DNA of 64,000 bases from NCBI RefSeq assembly GCF_000002985.6, contig NC_003282.8, positions 6,882,001-6,946,000 on the forward strand. The letters run 5' to 3'. Both the position numbers and the translations under genes were made by a program. Positions 1 through 12,900 of this stretch are shown piece after piece. The first letter of the stretch is position 1; every line of letters starts with the position of its first letter. Source of the stretch: Caenorhabditis elegans (Eukaryota > Nematoda > Chromadorea > Rhabditida > Rhabditidae). Below the pieces are notes generated by a model. It had not been told where the DNA came from. It did no database searches and saw only the letters and a program-made list of their open reading frames with translations.

Positions 1-1916
1 TATGGAAGGATAGATTGCACTTTTCACCATTTAAGCTTTTTATAAAAGTTTTAAGACTTTGGAACATTATTGAAGTTGTACAATTGTATAGATATTAAAA
101 ATAGTTTACTACCGTTTCTAAGAAAAAAGCTATAACGACCGACTTTTTAGAGCAACGGTTTCGTTGACACCGTTTGAATTGTGGTTTCTGGAATAAGATA
201 TAGGCATCGGCAACTCGGGGCGCTGTAAGTCTATTGGATTCTCAACAGTTCCAAAAGACATATACGACTTACCAAAAATGAGTGACGGTGGTGAGTTTAA
301 TTTAGTGATGCTAGCGTACTTTATTTGTTGTGGTAGTAAACAATACGTTTTTTCTTAACATTCTGGCTGAAAATTTTCAAAAATCCAATTTTTTTTTTCT
401 TTAAAATGATACTCGGTATTGTTGAATTATAATAAATGAATTTAGAAAAATCCTTCAGAAACTTTTGAAATAAATATTGTCCGAAATCAATTGGTAAAGT
501 TATCAGGTAAAAAATACTTATTTTATGGAGTAAACTACCGTAACCCATATAAACTTTCTGCACTCTGTCCTTGTTTGACTACTCTTCACCTCCTTAACTT
601 CTTAATTTCACTTCTAAAATTCCCATAGTCAGCAATTTCTTACAAGCATTTTCTGCTCTTCTTCTCATGCTCTGTTCTATGTTCTATCAATTTCACTATA
701 CACTTTGTATCTTGGAGCCAAGAGCCAATGGCCAAGAGCACTCGAAGATGCAAGCTCAAAGTTCCAAAATACGAGAAGCACCTGACACAATCACTGACCT
801 CTTCTTTCTTTTTCTCCTTCTTGTGGTGTCTGGCTTTGGATCCGAACTCCACTTGCAACAGTTGAGCAACATCTTTCTAATCGGTGATAGTGTGGATATA
901 CTTTACAATTTGAGTTGTGTACCTTTTGGAGTCGTTGTAAGAATAACACAGGGCTATGCTGGAAATTTCGAAAAATTATACAACCGAGACGTGAAATTGT
1001 AATATTTATGCGCCAAAAATACGGTACATGGTCTCGACACGCGTATTTGTCTAATTGTCTAGCGGCTAATTTGTGTTAAATGCAAAAACGTGTGTTCCTT
1101 TAGGGAGTACTGTAATTCAAAATTTGTGTTGCTGCAGAATTTTCATCGATTTTTCTTTCAATTTGTTTTTTAAAAAATATGTTTTTTACGCATAGTAATA
1201 TTTTTATCGAAAACCAATGAAACATCATTGAAAATATAGTCGTCATAAAAGTTTGAAATTACAGTACTCTTTAAAGGCGCATACTTTTTTGTATTCAACG
1301 AAAATTGGTCGTGTCGAGACCGGGTACCGTATTTTTCTCACACCCCAGTTTCAAATGTCATGTAGGCGCGCAGGTAGGCGATATGGTGCCTGAAACTAAC
1401 CTGTTTCTCGAAAATCTTGATTCCTATTCTTGTTACATACATTTTTATTGTACAATTGAACCTGAAATTAATGTAGGCACAATATATAAAAAACACCACA
1501 GCAAAATTCACAAAAATTAAAAATGGGTAGAGTACCCAATAAATACTTTTCCAAATGACAATACAGCTTGTATTTATAATTTTTGCTTTATTAAACCATA
1601 AAATAAATTAAAAGCTATTTTACCAAGAATGAAGAAAACAAATATCGAACACGATATGATTCAAAAAGACAAAAAAGGGAAGGAGACGGAAATAGAAATG
1701 TGGTGATAAACACGAATTCGGATAAAACATGGAAATGCAATGATATTGAATGTGTGTGTATGAGCAGCGGAATTATGAAGGATGTATCACAAACTCGAAA
1801 AAAGACGGGAAATGGGGTGAGAAGGTTGACTTAGAAAACAAATAAATAAATAAATAATGGAGAAAATTTCAAGAAAAAAGGAAGCAAACTAGAAAAATAC
1901 TATTGAAAGCGAAAAT
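1..1916. other. Left-end non-coding stretch with one fold-back repeat
   Basis: I see no convincing coding exon in this stretch. It holds a fold-back repeat (about 1009-1342), an (AAAT)n run near 1838-1857 just beyond the 3' end of spt-2, and short open frames with no recognisable domain. An ATG at 278-280 is followed by a good donor (GTGAGT at 291), so a first exon of a gene continuing elsewhere is possible, but no second exon could be placed. Confidence 0.5.
1009..1342. repeat. Fold-back repeat, GGTCTCGACAC-type family
   Basis: The left arm carries CGCCAAAAATACGGTAC followed by GGTCTCGACAC, and the right arm carries the reverse complement (GTGTCGAGACC then GTACCGTATTTTT). Inner portions also pair (AGTACTGTAATT against AATTACAGTACT). 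The same family recurs at 13205-13330 (half copy), 14209-14610 (full), 17640-17740 (half) and 23668-23760 (degenerate). It looks like a non-autonomous fold-back element; no internal gene is visible. Confidence 0.75.
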
Positions 1917-4900
1917 CTACAATTTAACAGAACGTCCTTTGGAAGCTTCTTTGATATCTTCCATAAATCCTGCACGTTTCGAAAAGTTCTCCTCTGACTG
2001 AATTCGGCGGTAGTTCGAGTGCATATCTCGTTCTGATATCGTCTTCTCACGACGAGACCACTTATCCGTGTCATATTTCCGATTGACCATTCTGTAATTA
2101 TTTTGAATGAAAAAAGTAAAAAAAAGATTATGCTTGTGATTTATTTTTAAAAAATTTAAATTTTAATGTAATGTTTTTTCTATTGTGGAAAAATAAAAAT
2201 ACTTTTTTTTCAAAAACTCTAACCTCAAAGTGTCTTCGAAATCCTTTCGGCACATTCCATCCATATTCATTTCGGTATCATCAATGAAATCATCCATATC
2301 ACTGAAGTCATCCTCGTCGTCATACTGAAACGTTATACAGAATAAATTACAGGGTGGGCCAAAAGTATGGTAACACACGAAGCGCTCTTTTACATGAGCT
2401 TTTCGCGCGACTGCCACGTCATACGTACATTCTTCTATCAAATACTGATACCTGAATAAATTTCCTTCAATTTGACTCAAAATTTGTAATGTTTCCCAAT
2501 AAGGTGCGATCTTTATCACCTCGACAATTTGGCGAACCCTTTCGAAAAAACGGTAATTTGGCACGCGGCACTTCCCACACAAACGCACCTCCCACGCACG
2601 CCAATAATTTTCAGATGTATGATTTTTATGTTAAATTTAAAGTTAAAGAAGTGAAGAAGCGTTTTTAATTGTTTTTGTAGCATATAAAAATTTTCTGTGT
2701 CGACACTGGCGCCTAGCAAGAACCTTTGAATATTTCATGAATTCAACTTTGCGAAATTTACTCAGTTTTTTTGGTTTCGCATGGCGTAACGACCCACAAA
2801 ATCATCCGAGCTCAATTTTCTAAAAAAATTCTGGAAAGTCAGGTCAAAACGTCTCGAAAAATACTAAAATGAATTTTTCTGCATACTGCTACTCGCCGCT
2901 CACATCCATCTTTCTGGCGACTATGCCATTCAAGACTTAACCTACTGCCGCAGTCCATGACAGAAATACCGTGATAGAAATTATTTGGATTTTTGTTTTT
3001 GAAGAATCTCTAGACCAAGAGCATTCTTTGAACTATAAAAACTTGTAAGACACTTGATGGATTCCTCGAGAAAAATGTAGAAATCCCGCAGAAAGCCGAC
3101 TTGCGTGCCATAAAGATCGTGATCTCAAAAGTTCTGAAGGCCTGCAGCGATGCGGATGGGAATATTTTGAAAATTCAAAACGTTCATCTGGTCAGTATTT
3201 TATGGAGAACAAAACTTGTACAAATTGATGTAATAACTCTCTTCACTAGTAAAGTTATAGAGCTGCAAACGTGTTACCATACTTTTGGCCCACCCTGTAA
3301 ATCATTATTTCAGATGTTACCTCATCCTCATCCATTTCTTCATCACTATAATCATCACCACCTTTGTAGAAACTTCCTCCGCCTCCACGTGAATCTCTTT
3401 CTCTATTCATCGCCTTTTTCTTCTTTCGTTCCTTTTCTCGCATTTGTTGCTCTCGGAGTTCTGCCATTCGACGAGCTTCATAACTTCGTTTGGTGTCTCC
3501 ATTACTTTTGGAACTCGATGATGATGATTGTTTGTGTGATGAAGAAGATGGTCCCGGCTTTTCAGATGTCTTTTGTATTTTCTTTTCTCTCTCGTATTCC
3601 TTCATCATTTGATCTCCTCGAGCGCGTTTCAACGATTTTTGCTTCTCACGTTCCTTTTCACGTTGGCGCTCTGCTTCCCGGACAGCTTGAATATGATTCT
3701 CTGAAAATAAATTATAAATGTTTAAAAATGGAGTAGCGCTTGAATGGGGATTTTGCTTCAAAAAAAAACTAAAATAGTCTTAAATTCCGAAATAAATACC
3801 ACAAAAAATAATAACTTTTTTGTGTCGTTTTTTTTCTAATTTTTAATGAGTTATTGAAAAGGTCATAATTGCTCAAATTTTTTTGTTTTCAAATCAGAAA
3901 AAAATGTTTTCTAAAAAACTTACTACTACTCTGACTATTCGAAGAAGACGGTGCATTACGTGAGCTTCCAGGTGCTGCAGCAATTGCTTTCATTAATGCT
4001 TGCTGTTCTTTATATCGAACATCTCCAGGAAGATACTTCTTGCCGGGAATTGCCACCGGAATCAGAGGCGGAGGAGTGGGTCCTTTTTGAAATGGCTTTC
4101 GTACTCTAAAACTTGATTAAATGAACATGAAATTTCAGGATTTTATAAATTACTCTTTCTTCGCAGGCGCGCTATGTCCGTTTGATGAGGTGGAACCATT
4201 ATTGTGACTAGATGATGAAGGTTTCGAAGATTTTTGGGAGGAAGATGATGCAGCTCGAGCCCTGAAAATAATTATTAAAAATCTTAAAAAATACTTTAAT
4301 TTGAAGATCTCACTTTTCTCGTTCTTTTTCCTTGATTCGAAGTTTTTCCACTTCTCTTTGTCGTTCTTGTTTCTCTTTCAATTTCTCCTTTTCTCGTAGT
4401 TTTTCACGTTCTGAAGACGAAAGTCCGGATTTTTGATTTCCATTAGACGAAGTAGAAGAAGTTCTGAAAGTTGTTTATTGGAGAATTGGAAAATGAAAAG
4501 AAACAAACTTTTGATGTTGATCTAATGTAGATTTAGCTGGTTTTGTCTTGAGATGATCTAAATTAACTGATTTTCCTTCTGAAATATCGCTTGCTGCAGC
4601 CATAAGACTTCTAAAAATGCAATTTTTTGGTTTTTATGGAGATTGATTGAAAAAATCTTACCTAAAGTCAATTGGAGCAGCTGCTTGAATTTTCTTTTTC
4701 TCGACAACAGGTTCACGACGTTCTGGCACTTTCTTGCCATCCTTTGGTGGTGAGAAGGTGTCTCTTCTGTAAATTTAAATATATTATTCAGTTGAAATGA
4801 GTATAATCTTACGTTCTTTCGTGCCGGGAGCACAAACCAGCTAAACTATTAGACTTGCTAGTTGATACTCGATGAGGCCCTTGAACAGTTGCACGAAGAG

Positions 4901-5648
4901 CTCCTTCATTTTTCTGTTTGGCAGCTAATGCTTTATAAACTCCATTTCGGTATCTATCGGCTTCCATATCTTGGTCTTCCTAAAAATAACAGCATATTAG
5001 ACCTTCAACACAATAAAGACTTCAACACAAAAACCTCTTCTTTCCATTTTCTCTTTTGCAATGTTTCTAAATGCTCGTTGTTTCCACCGAATCTTGTTTG
5101 TAGGGAAATAACATCCAATCCAAACTGCTTCCCCATTTTCTTCGTCGCTTTTCCACCGTTCGCTTGCATTCTCAACATCATCAACTTTTGCTTTTCGCTG
5201 TCTAGTTTCTTCTCTTTAGCTTCTTTTTCTGCTCTCTGTCGTTCTAAAACAGCACGAACAGCGGCAGAATTGACATTGGAGGAAGATGATGATGAAGGGC
5301 CTTCGTTGCGTTTTGGAATTGTGAAATTCTAAAATAATTTCTTTCAATTTTTAAACAAATCAAAACTCACTTTCCGCCGTTCATCTTCTTCTCGTTCCTT
5401 TCGTTTTTTAGCCAATTCCTTCTCTTTTTCGAGTTTTTTCCGTTGCATTTCCTGTCTTGCACGTTTTTCCGCTTCCAATTGACGCTGTGCTTCACTTTTC
5501 TCGTTTGAAACCTGTAAATTTCGCAATTTTTATTCGTATTGAAGACAATTTCTGAAAAAATCAATACCTCTTCTCGTATTCTATCTACTTCTCGTGACGC
5601 TTTTTTCTCATTTCTACTGGCCGCGTTCATTATTGTGGAGAAGTCCAT
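1917..5648 (-). CDS. spt-2: SPT2-domain histone chaperone (SPTY2D1 orthologue)
   Basis: Histone H3/H4 chaperone family acting on chromatin in the nucleus. Twelve exons on the minus strand: 5648-5568, 5511-5371, 5328-5035, 4979-4813, 4766-4662, 4610-4509, 4463-4314, 4261-4154, 4105-3924, 3700-3321, 2324-2224 and 2091-1917. Phases close to 661 residues. The N-terminal two thirds is Lys/Glu/Arg-rich coiled coil alternating with Ser-rich linkers. The last 150 or so residues form the SPT2 domain: a basic helix (SYEARRMAELREQQ), a long acidic stretch (SDMDDFIDD) and a final helix (SRREKTISERDM) near the stop. The start follows a TTTCAG acceptor by 3 nt, as in trans-spliced worm genes. A mariner-like element lies in the 996-bp intron before exon 11. 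It is divergent from the SHPRH-like gene. The symbol is from memory of the worm SPT-2 literature; family assignment is firm. Confidence 0.88.
2348..3299. mobile_element. Decayed mariner-like element in spt-2 intron
   Basis: Perfect 27-bp terminal inverted repeats, CAGGGTGGGCCAAAAGTATG and onward at 2350-2376 and its reverse complement at 3271-3297, flanked by TA on both sides (2348-2349, 3298-3299). The TA target duplication and CAGGG terminus point to the Tc1/mariner superfamily. The 948-bp interior has short open frames on both strands but no intact transposase. It lies wholly inside the intron between spt-2 exons 10 and 11. Confidence 0.75.
3731..3800. repeat. Solo arm of the GTAGCG...GGGGATTTTGC palindrome family
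   Basis: The sequence GAATGGGGATTTTGC with flanking GTAGCG and AAAATAGTC matches the left arm of the fold-back at 9064-9523. Only one arm is present here, in the spt-2 intron between exons 9 and 10. Confidence 0.5.
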
Positions 5649-6160
5649 TTTCTGAAATTAAAATTGCAGATTTAATTTTAAAAACTCAATAATCAATAAT
5701 CTTTGACAATATACAGAACAACATGGAGAGAGAAAAGACACAAAGAGAAGCATAGACATTAAAATAAAAAATCCAGAGGAGAGAATCGTTCAGTTAGTGA
5801 CCAGGCAAACACGCAGAATGACGATTGTCGAGAACCGGAATGTAGAGAGAGAGAGAAGAGACGGAAAAGAAACAGACAAACGTGCTGGCCGAGAATGTTT
5901 ATGGCCGACGACCCGGGGACGCGCAACTTCTCTCTCTACGTCTCTCAATATCACACACTCTCGCATCACAGTTCTCGACAGATTTTTACAATCCTGAACG
6001 CGTTCAGACGTTTCTGCATGTTGACACTGCAAAAATCAATAATGAGTGAAGACATAAGGAAACAAAAACTGATTGTGAGACCCCAACATTCTATCGATTT
6101 TCCTTCTTTTTTTCAAGTCCCTCAATTTGCATTTCTGGTTTAAACTGTTCAATATATACA
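5649..6160. promoter_or_regulatory. spt-2 side of the shared divergent promoter region
   Basis: Non-coding interval between the start of spt-2 (minus) and the SHPRH-like gene (plus, ATG at 6981). It contains purine/pyrimidine-skewed runs (GAGAGAGAGAAGAG near 5850, TCTCTCTACGTCTCTC near 5930) but no recognised core promoter element. The remainder up to 6980 is mostly a transposon-derived fold-back. Confidence 0.35.
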
Positions 6161-6830
6161 TACAGTGCTGGCCAAAAAAATATCCACTGTTAGTTTTTTG
6201 ATAGTTTTTCAAAAGTGCATAACTCCGAAGCTATTATAGATATGTTATCAAAAAATCTTCAGCTAACAAAATATAATCCATGATTAGGTCTATGTGTTTT
6301 TAGATGTTTCAATTATTGATGTTTGTTCGATTTTGCATTGTGTACACATATTAATTTTGTTTTAAAAACTACACGAAAAAAGGTATGTAAGCTGAAAGTA
6401 ATGTCTCACAAGATACTGTTTAGACAGCATGTTCAAAAATTAGGTTACTGTAAATAAAGAAGCACTTTTTTAAAATTATATTTGAACTATATATTAACCA
6501 AAAAATAGAATTCAGAAAAATTATCTACTATTTATAAGAAATGTGCTCGAAATGATCCTACACCACTTCTCCTTGAACCCCATATGTTTTCCTTACGGAT
6601 TTTCAAAAAAAAATTCATATGCGTAAAAAATTAATACATCAAAAATGGACTCACTAGATGTCGGCCGCTTTATTTCTGGTCAGGATTCTAGTAAATAATT
6701 CAAACATGTAAAAACACATAGCCTAATCATGAATTATATTTTGTTAGTTCAAATTTTTTTAATAGCATTTCTAGTTCCGGAGTTATACTTATTTGAAAAG
6801 TTCACCAAATTGCCAAAAAAACAAAAAAGC
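6161..6830. mobile_element. Tc1-related fold-back element
   Basis: After a TA dinucleotide (6161-6162) the sequence reads CAGTGCTGGCCAAAAA, the terminus I know for Tc1, followed by ATATCCACTGTTAG. A subterminal segment at about 6225-6310 (CTAACAAAATATAATCCATG) is inverted at about 6700-6800. No transposase frame is visible. The right terminus is degenerate and I cannot place it exactly. It occupies most of the divergent spacer upstream of the SHPRH-like gene. Confidence 0.6.
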
Positions 6831-6980
6831 AGGTAAATCACCCCGGTTCCCTTACGAAGTATTAGCAAGAGGAAAGTCTAACACATAAAGTTTTCAACAC
6901 AAGCACTTATCAATTTCTAATCAATCTTTGTTTGCTCTCTTGTTACAAGAATAAATCTATTATTATTAAGTGACGAATCA

Positions 6981-9900
6981 ATGTCTGAAGACGAGGAGTA
7001 CATCGAGGTAGGCTCGTTTCCGGAAAATATCTACAAAAAAACGTCTTTTCTCAGACCTGGAAGGATCTTCCGAAGAACCGTGTGATTTTCATAACCAAAA
7101 GATCCCCGTTAGTTCGTGGCGTGCTTCTCAGATCAATCACTTCTCACTTTCAAATTCCTGCAGCCCAATATGGAACCCTACTCGCATATGTTTCAGATAA
7201 TGTGGTAAGCAAACAAAACGTTTCCAAATATGTTTTAAAATCCAATTTCAGGTTAGATTTTATGCTGAAACATATCGAAGAAACAATTCTCCGTGGAAAG
7301 GAATGCACATGTACATTCCCGGAAAATTAATCTTCAGCACTGATCCAGAATCCCAGCATCAATTGATTTGGATTCTCATGAAATTGAGTAAAACCCCGAA
7401 GTACGATTTATAATAGCTTCTATAAAACATTGGTCAAATTTTCAGAATACTTGTGCAAGCCGGAATTTCGCTTCAATATATATGTCTGCCAACTAATCAA
7501 ATTAGAATTGATTTCTACATAGATCACGCTAAAATCAACAACTCTTTGATAGATTTTATTCCGAAATTGACTGAAACTATGAAACATAAATACCATATAT
7601 TGCTTCGAGATATCATTAAGGGTGACGAAAAGGTATTTGATGCTTTACACATGAACTTGAAATTAATAATAATTTCTCAGGAAACTCCCTTCGATCCGAA
7701 CGACGATAATGAGGTGGATAATTGTGAACAGCGTCGTCAAGAAGACATGAATTTCGAGCAATTTTTCACATATATCAATGTATATAAAGACAAACATGAT
7801 CACCAGATTCCAAATTTCAAGTTAAAGTTAGTTTCTCTGTGAATATGTCTACAATTTAATAATTTTCAGCGAGTCAGATTTAAACTGTGATCTCATGCAA
7901 TATCAGAAAGATACTGTCAGGTGGATGTTGTATCGAGAACTTAATCACGAACCGGATGGAAATATTGAATGGATGATAAAGAGTGAAAAGTATGTTTAAT
8001 TAAACTACATAAATTAATTCAGAGATGAGCTGTCACTTGTGAGATTATTCTATTCAAATATAGTACTGTATTATGATTGAGTTCTATAGTTTAAGACAAT
8101 AATCTCACAAGTTACGGTCCTCATTTTCCTTGAAATTTAGAAATTATAATTGATTCTCAAAAACAGATTGGCAAGTGATACTTCATTAGTCTATTATCCG
8201 TCGATCGGTGCAATTGCTCTCAATGAGATGACTATTGAAGAACGAAAGGATATTGAGAAGCGTTTCACATTGAAAGGAGGAATTCTTGCTGATGAAATGG
8301 GTCTTGGAAAGACTATCCAGGCACTTTCACTTATTGCCACCAATAGAAAACATTCAAAAGTAGAAATATACGACGAATCAGGAGAAGTCGAGACAGTGAA
8401 TAGAGATGAATCAAAGTCTACAAATAGTTCAATTGCTCAGCAGATTAAGCTTGCAGAATCAAGCTATGCAGAAATGGTAATGAATATACAAATTGACTTG
8501 AAAACCATATCATGAGAAAATTAAATTTCAGAAAGGTGCAAGACAAAATCAAGCGGATATCAGATACAATCTGAATAGTTTTTGTGATGGTGAAACTATT
8601 TTATGCTCCAATTGCTCACAAATGTGCTCCGCAAAAATTTGTGGATGGGATTTTGATAAATTCAAAAACGAGAAGTTTCAATGTTCAAAATGTACAAGTG
8701 AAAGTGAAAACCGTCGGGCAGTTGGTACAACATTGATTATTCTACCAGAAAGTTTGATTTTTCAATGGTTCACGGAAATATCAAAGCATTGTTCGGATAA
8801 TATTAAGGTCATGGTTAGTGCATAATTTTTTCAATTCACAGAGGCTTGAAGATTAACTTGAAATTTACAGTTTTATTTTGGAATAAGAAAACATGGATAC
8901 CTGCAACCTTGCGAAATGGATTCATATGATGTAATTCTGACAACTTATGATACACTTCGAAATGAAATGAGTTTTTCAGAAGAAAAGGGACCACGTGAGT
9001 TGATTTTTAAATTTTTTGGATCTTAAATTTATTATGTGACATAGTTTTTAAAACTCACCTTTATTTAAAGGTGAAGTAGCGTGAATGGGGATTTTGCCTA
9101 AAAGAATCCAAAATAGTCCCAAATTCAAAAATACTACAAAATAAAATCGAAAAAAAATTGTAGAGAGAATGAAAAATCTAACTTTCAAAAACGCGATTTT
9201 TCAATTGTGACTAAATTCCCTGTTTGAATTTCTTCCAAAACGAGAAGCCACACCTACTTTCGGACCAATTAGAGACTATGACCTCTTCACACTCCGTCTG
9301 ATTGGTTGAAAAGTGGGCAGAGCGAGTTGCTGATTGGTTGCAGTTCTCATTTTGGAGGATATTCAAACATGGAGTTCAGTCACAATTAAAAAATCACTTT
9401 TTTGAATGTAAGATATTTCATTTTTACTCCATTTTTTCGTTTTCCGTTTTTGGTATTTCTGAATTTAAGAGAATTTAAGATCTTTTGAAGCAAAATCCCC
9501 ATTAGCACTACTTCACCTTTAATGTTCAGCACGTAATCTTCGAAATGAATCAAAAACCCTCAACCTAACATCATCACTGATGCACGTTGAATTCTGGAGA
9601 ATTATTGTTGACGAATCTCAAGTGTTGCCTCATGGTGTCAGCTCTCAACTTACAAGAATGCTCATGAAACTTCACGCTGAAAATTGGTGGTGTGTTACTG
9701 GAACGCCATTAGTGAAATCAATTGCCGGCATTTACCCGTTGTTCAATTTTTTGAATCTCTTTCCATTTGGATCACCACAATTCTTTTCACAATATGTGCA
9801 TCCTCAATATCTCAATTTTGCGCTCAGCCTTCGAGACGAAGCACTCGATAAAAACAATCTGCCACGTGTGTTTCTGCTAGAGATTCTTTCGAAAATGATG

Positions 9901-12900
9901 TCAAGGAAGACGAAACAAGACAAGAGTGTTCAGTTAAAACTTCCAAAACTAACAGAAGTTGAAAAGATCATTTATTTCACGACTGTGGAGGAGAGGCAGT
10001 ACAAGGATGAAAAGGAAAGATTGAGAAATATTGTTGGTAAGTGGAATTGAAAGTGTAGTAGCTTGAATGAAGATTTTTTGTTTCAAAAAATTCGGAAATA
10101 GCACCAAATAATCGAGGAAAAGTTAGAAATCCATTGAGACTAAATTCTCTGTTAGAGTTTCCTTGGAAATGAGAAGTTAGGCTCACTTCTAAACTAATTA
10201 GCATCTTCAAACTCTGCATATTGCATCTGATTGGTTTAAATATGGGCGGAGCGTATTGCTAATTAGGCGCAGCTCTTATTTTTAAGGTATTTCAAACATT
10301 GAATTTAGCCAACAAAAAATCCAAAAAATTAAGAAATACTGTTTCAAATATTAGATTCTTAAAATTTGTTTTGCGATTTTTTTGGTGTCTTATGGGAGAA
10401 CTTACCTTATAAACAATTTTGTATGTTTTGAAGCAAAATCCTCTTTCACGCTACGCGACCTTAAAATTGTGATGTAAAAACACATAAACCTCTTAATATT
10501 TTCAGAAAGAGCTATCGGAAATGCAGACAATTCGGATCTCCTTTCCGATCTTCAATGTCGTGAAAAAGTGCTCCAAGAGCTGAGATTACTCAGACAAATA
10601 ATTCTACTTGGCCAGAGGAAAACAGAATCTGATAAGGTTTCATGTGTTCTTGCACCAGAAACTGTCATTTTCAAATTGATTAAAAATAAGAAAACGACAA
10701 TTAAAGCGAATTTCAGAGAGTATTTGAGTTATAGCCTTGGTTGGTTGAAGAATTAGGTTCTAATCAATTTACGATTTCTTATAGGTGTTGCTGGTGTACA
10801 AATATTGATGGATATGCCACAAACTGCTATTGAAACATATTCAAGTGCATTGATCAACTATGACGAACTGATTTTAGCTGAAAGAAATCATCTTCCCGAG
10901 ATTAAGAACGATTCGTCTCGTGATGATTCTCCGTGCTTGTTAGAAGAAGATGAAGACGACGACTTTGATGGAGAAGATGATGGATCTGCTGAGAAAAAGA
11001 AGAAACCAAATAAGCTTAACGAATTAAATGGATTCCTAGGAGGAATTCATCAAATATCAAAGAAATATATGAAATCAAAGAATTTAAACCTGGACCCAAC
11101 TTCCCGAAAATCCGAACGAAATGGTCGGGTTAACGAGAGAGAAATCGAAGAGATAACCAGACCAAAAGATGCAAAAAGATCTAGGCTTGACGTTGAAGAG
11201 GAGGATGAAATGGAAACTAACGAAGAAAAATCAAACACACCTTGTAGTTCAACTCAAGATGAAGGAAATTTGGAATATGTTAAAGGACAGAAACATATCC
11301 AAAAACTTGCTTTCGCCGCAATTGAACCCATCACAATTGATACAACACAAGAAGTTCATTTGATTCTGAATATGTATAACATTCAATTGTCGATGGGGTT
11401 TCCACAAGCCGATCGGGTCTCATTGGATCGTCTGCAACAAATTTTCGTTCGATATTTCCAATTGGAGGTGAGTTGAGAGTTATTGTGCGCTAGAAGTAAA
11501 TATTCAATGAACCTAATGTTAAAGGAAGTAGTGCCAGTTGGTCAAATTGCTAAAACCCACTGGTGCCAAAATGGCCAAATAGCATAGTGAAACTTTTCAA
11601 ATAATGTCTGCAAATGTTTTTTGACCGCGAAAAGTGATAATTTATGATTTACTATGATATTTGGCCATTTTGACACCATATAAGTGGTTTTTAAACCATT
11701 TTCCCCACTGGCTGTGCTGAAGCTTCAAATGCAACTTTTCAATTATCAAATTATTTACCACTAATAAAATCAATTTCAGTTGCGAGCCATTGAATTCATT
11801 GCTAACGATCTACCAATTTTCAGTCAAATGTGGACAAAAGATAAAAGAAATTTGGTAGGTGTTTCTGTTCTATTTCTAAAATCATTTATTTTAAATATTT
11901 GTAGATGTACCAAGTTAGTGAGTTCTTTGGAATGATGGGTATACGATGTTCAGCGATAAGAGACACGGGAGCATTATATGAGAATGGAAAGATTATTCGT
12001 GATACTGTAAAGAAACATCATTTTCCACATCTTCCTTTTGTCGCTCTGTATGACACGAACAAATTGACACCTATAGGTCGTGTACACAGAGAGAAGACGT
12101 GTATGGGTAGATGCAATAATATTGTAATGGAGTGTGAAGTTTTCAATGGACAACCATGCTTGAGTCTACCAGATGTTATGAGCAAAACGTTGGATCATTT
12201 CAAAAAGATCGATGAGAAAAGAAAAGAACTCGATCAAAAAGCGAACAAACTCGTTGAGTTTATCATGAAAATGGTTGGTTTTCTATTGAAAATAAACCCA
12301 TCTTTTGAAAAATATTAGTTTTAAAAAAGTATTTTTGTTGTTGATTTCCTTGACAGATCAAGTGACAGACAATTGTTTTTGTCATTGGTGATCATCACTG
12401 AAGGTCACGTTGTTTGTTTGTTTGTCTCTAACAATTATTTCTATGTACTTGAGCAATATAAAAAATGCATTTTTTCAAATATTAAAACGGAAAAAGTTAA
12501 TTCGCTAACACACGAAGAAGCAACAAAAACTGATTTTTAAGTTTGAACATTATTGAATATTTTGACCAACATTGCAATCTTTATATAATTTCGAGTATGA
12601 TTTTTCGGTAAAATTCAAGTATTTATGAATTTTTCGCGCACTATTTTTTGTTGAAAAAAGAGGAAAACTAAAAGTCTACAGTCCTTGAAATGAACTTTAA
12701 AAAAAAATCCTACCAAATTACTGAAAAAATTGAGCTCTACTCAACCCTTAAATGTGAAAAGACTCTTCATTGTAAGTCCAATTTCAGGCAAATCCAAACA
12801 TGTTGATTACTGTGTTTTCTGAAAATACGGATGACCGAAGCTCAAGTAACAGAACTCCCGAAATTCAGAAAATGCTCAACGTATTGCTATGCGATCACAA

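Noticed and set aside
640-1002. Overlapping open frames on both strands near the left end, including a Lys-rich minus-strand exon-like segment (about 799-866) with donor GTCAGT
   Set aside because: No partner exons could be joined with confidence and no domain is visible; insufficient for a gene call.
3101-3736. 211-residue plus-strand frame
   Set aside because: Combines the right end of the mariner-like element with the antisense of spt-2 exon 10.
5797-6143. Arg-rich plus-strand frames upstream of spt-2
   Set aside because: Product of purine-rich promoter sequence; no conserved domain.
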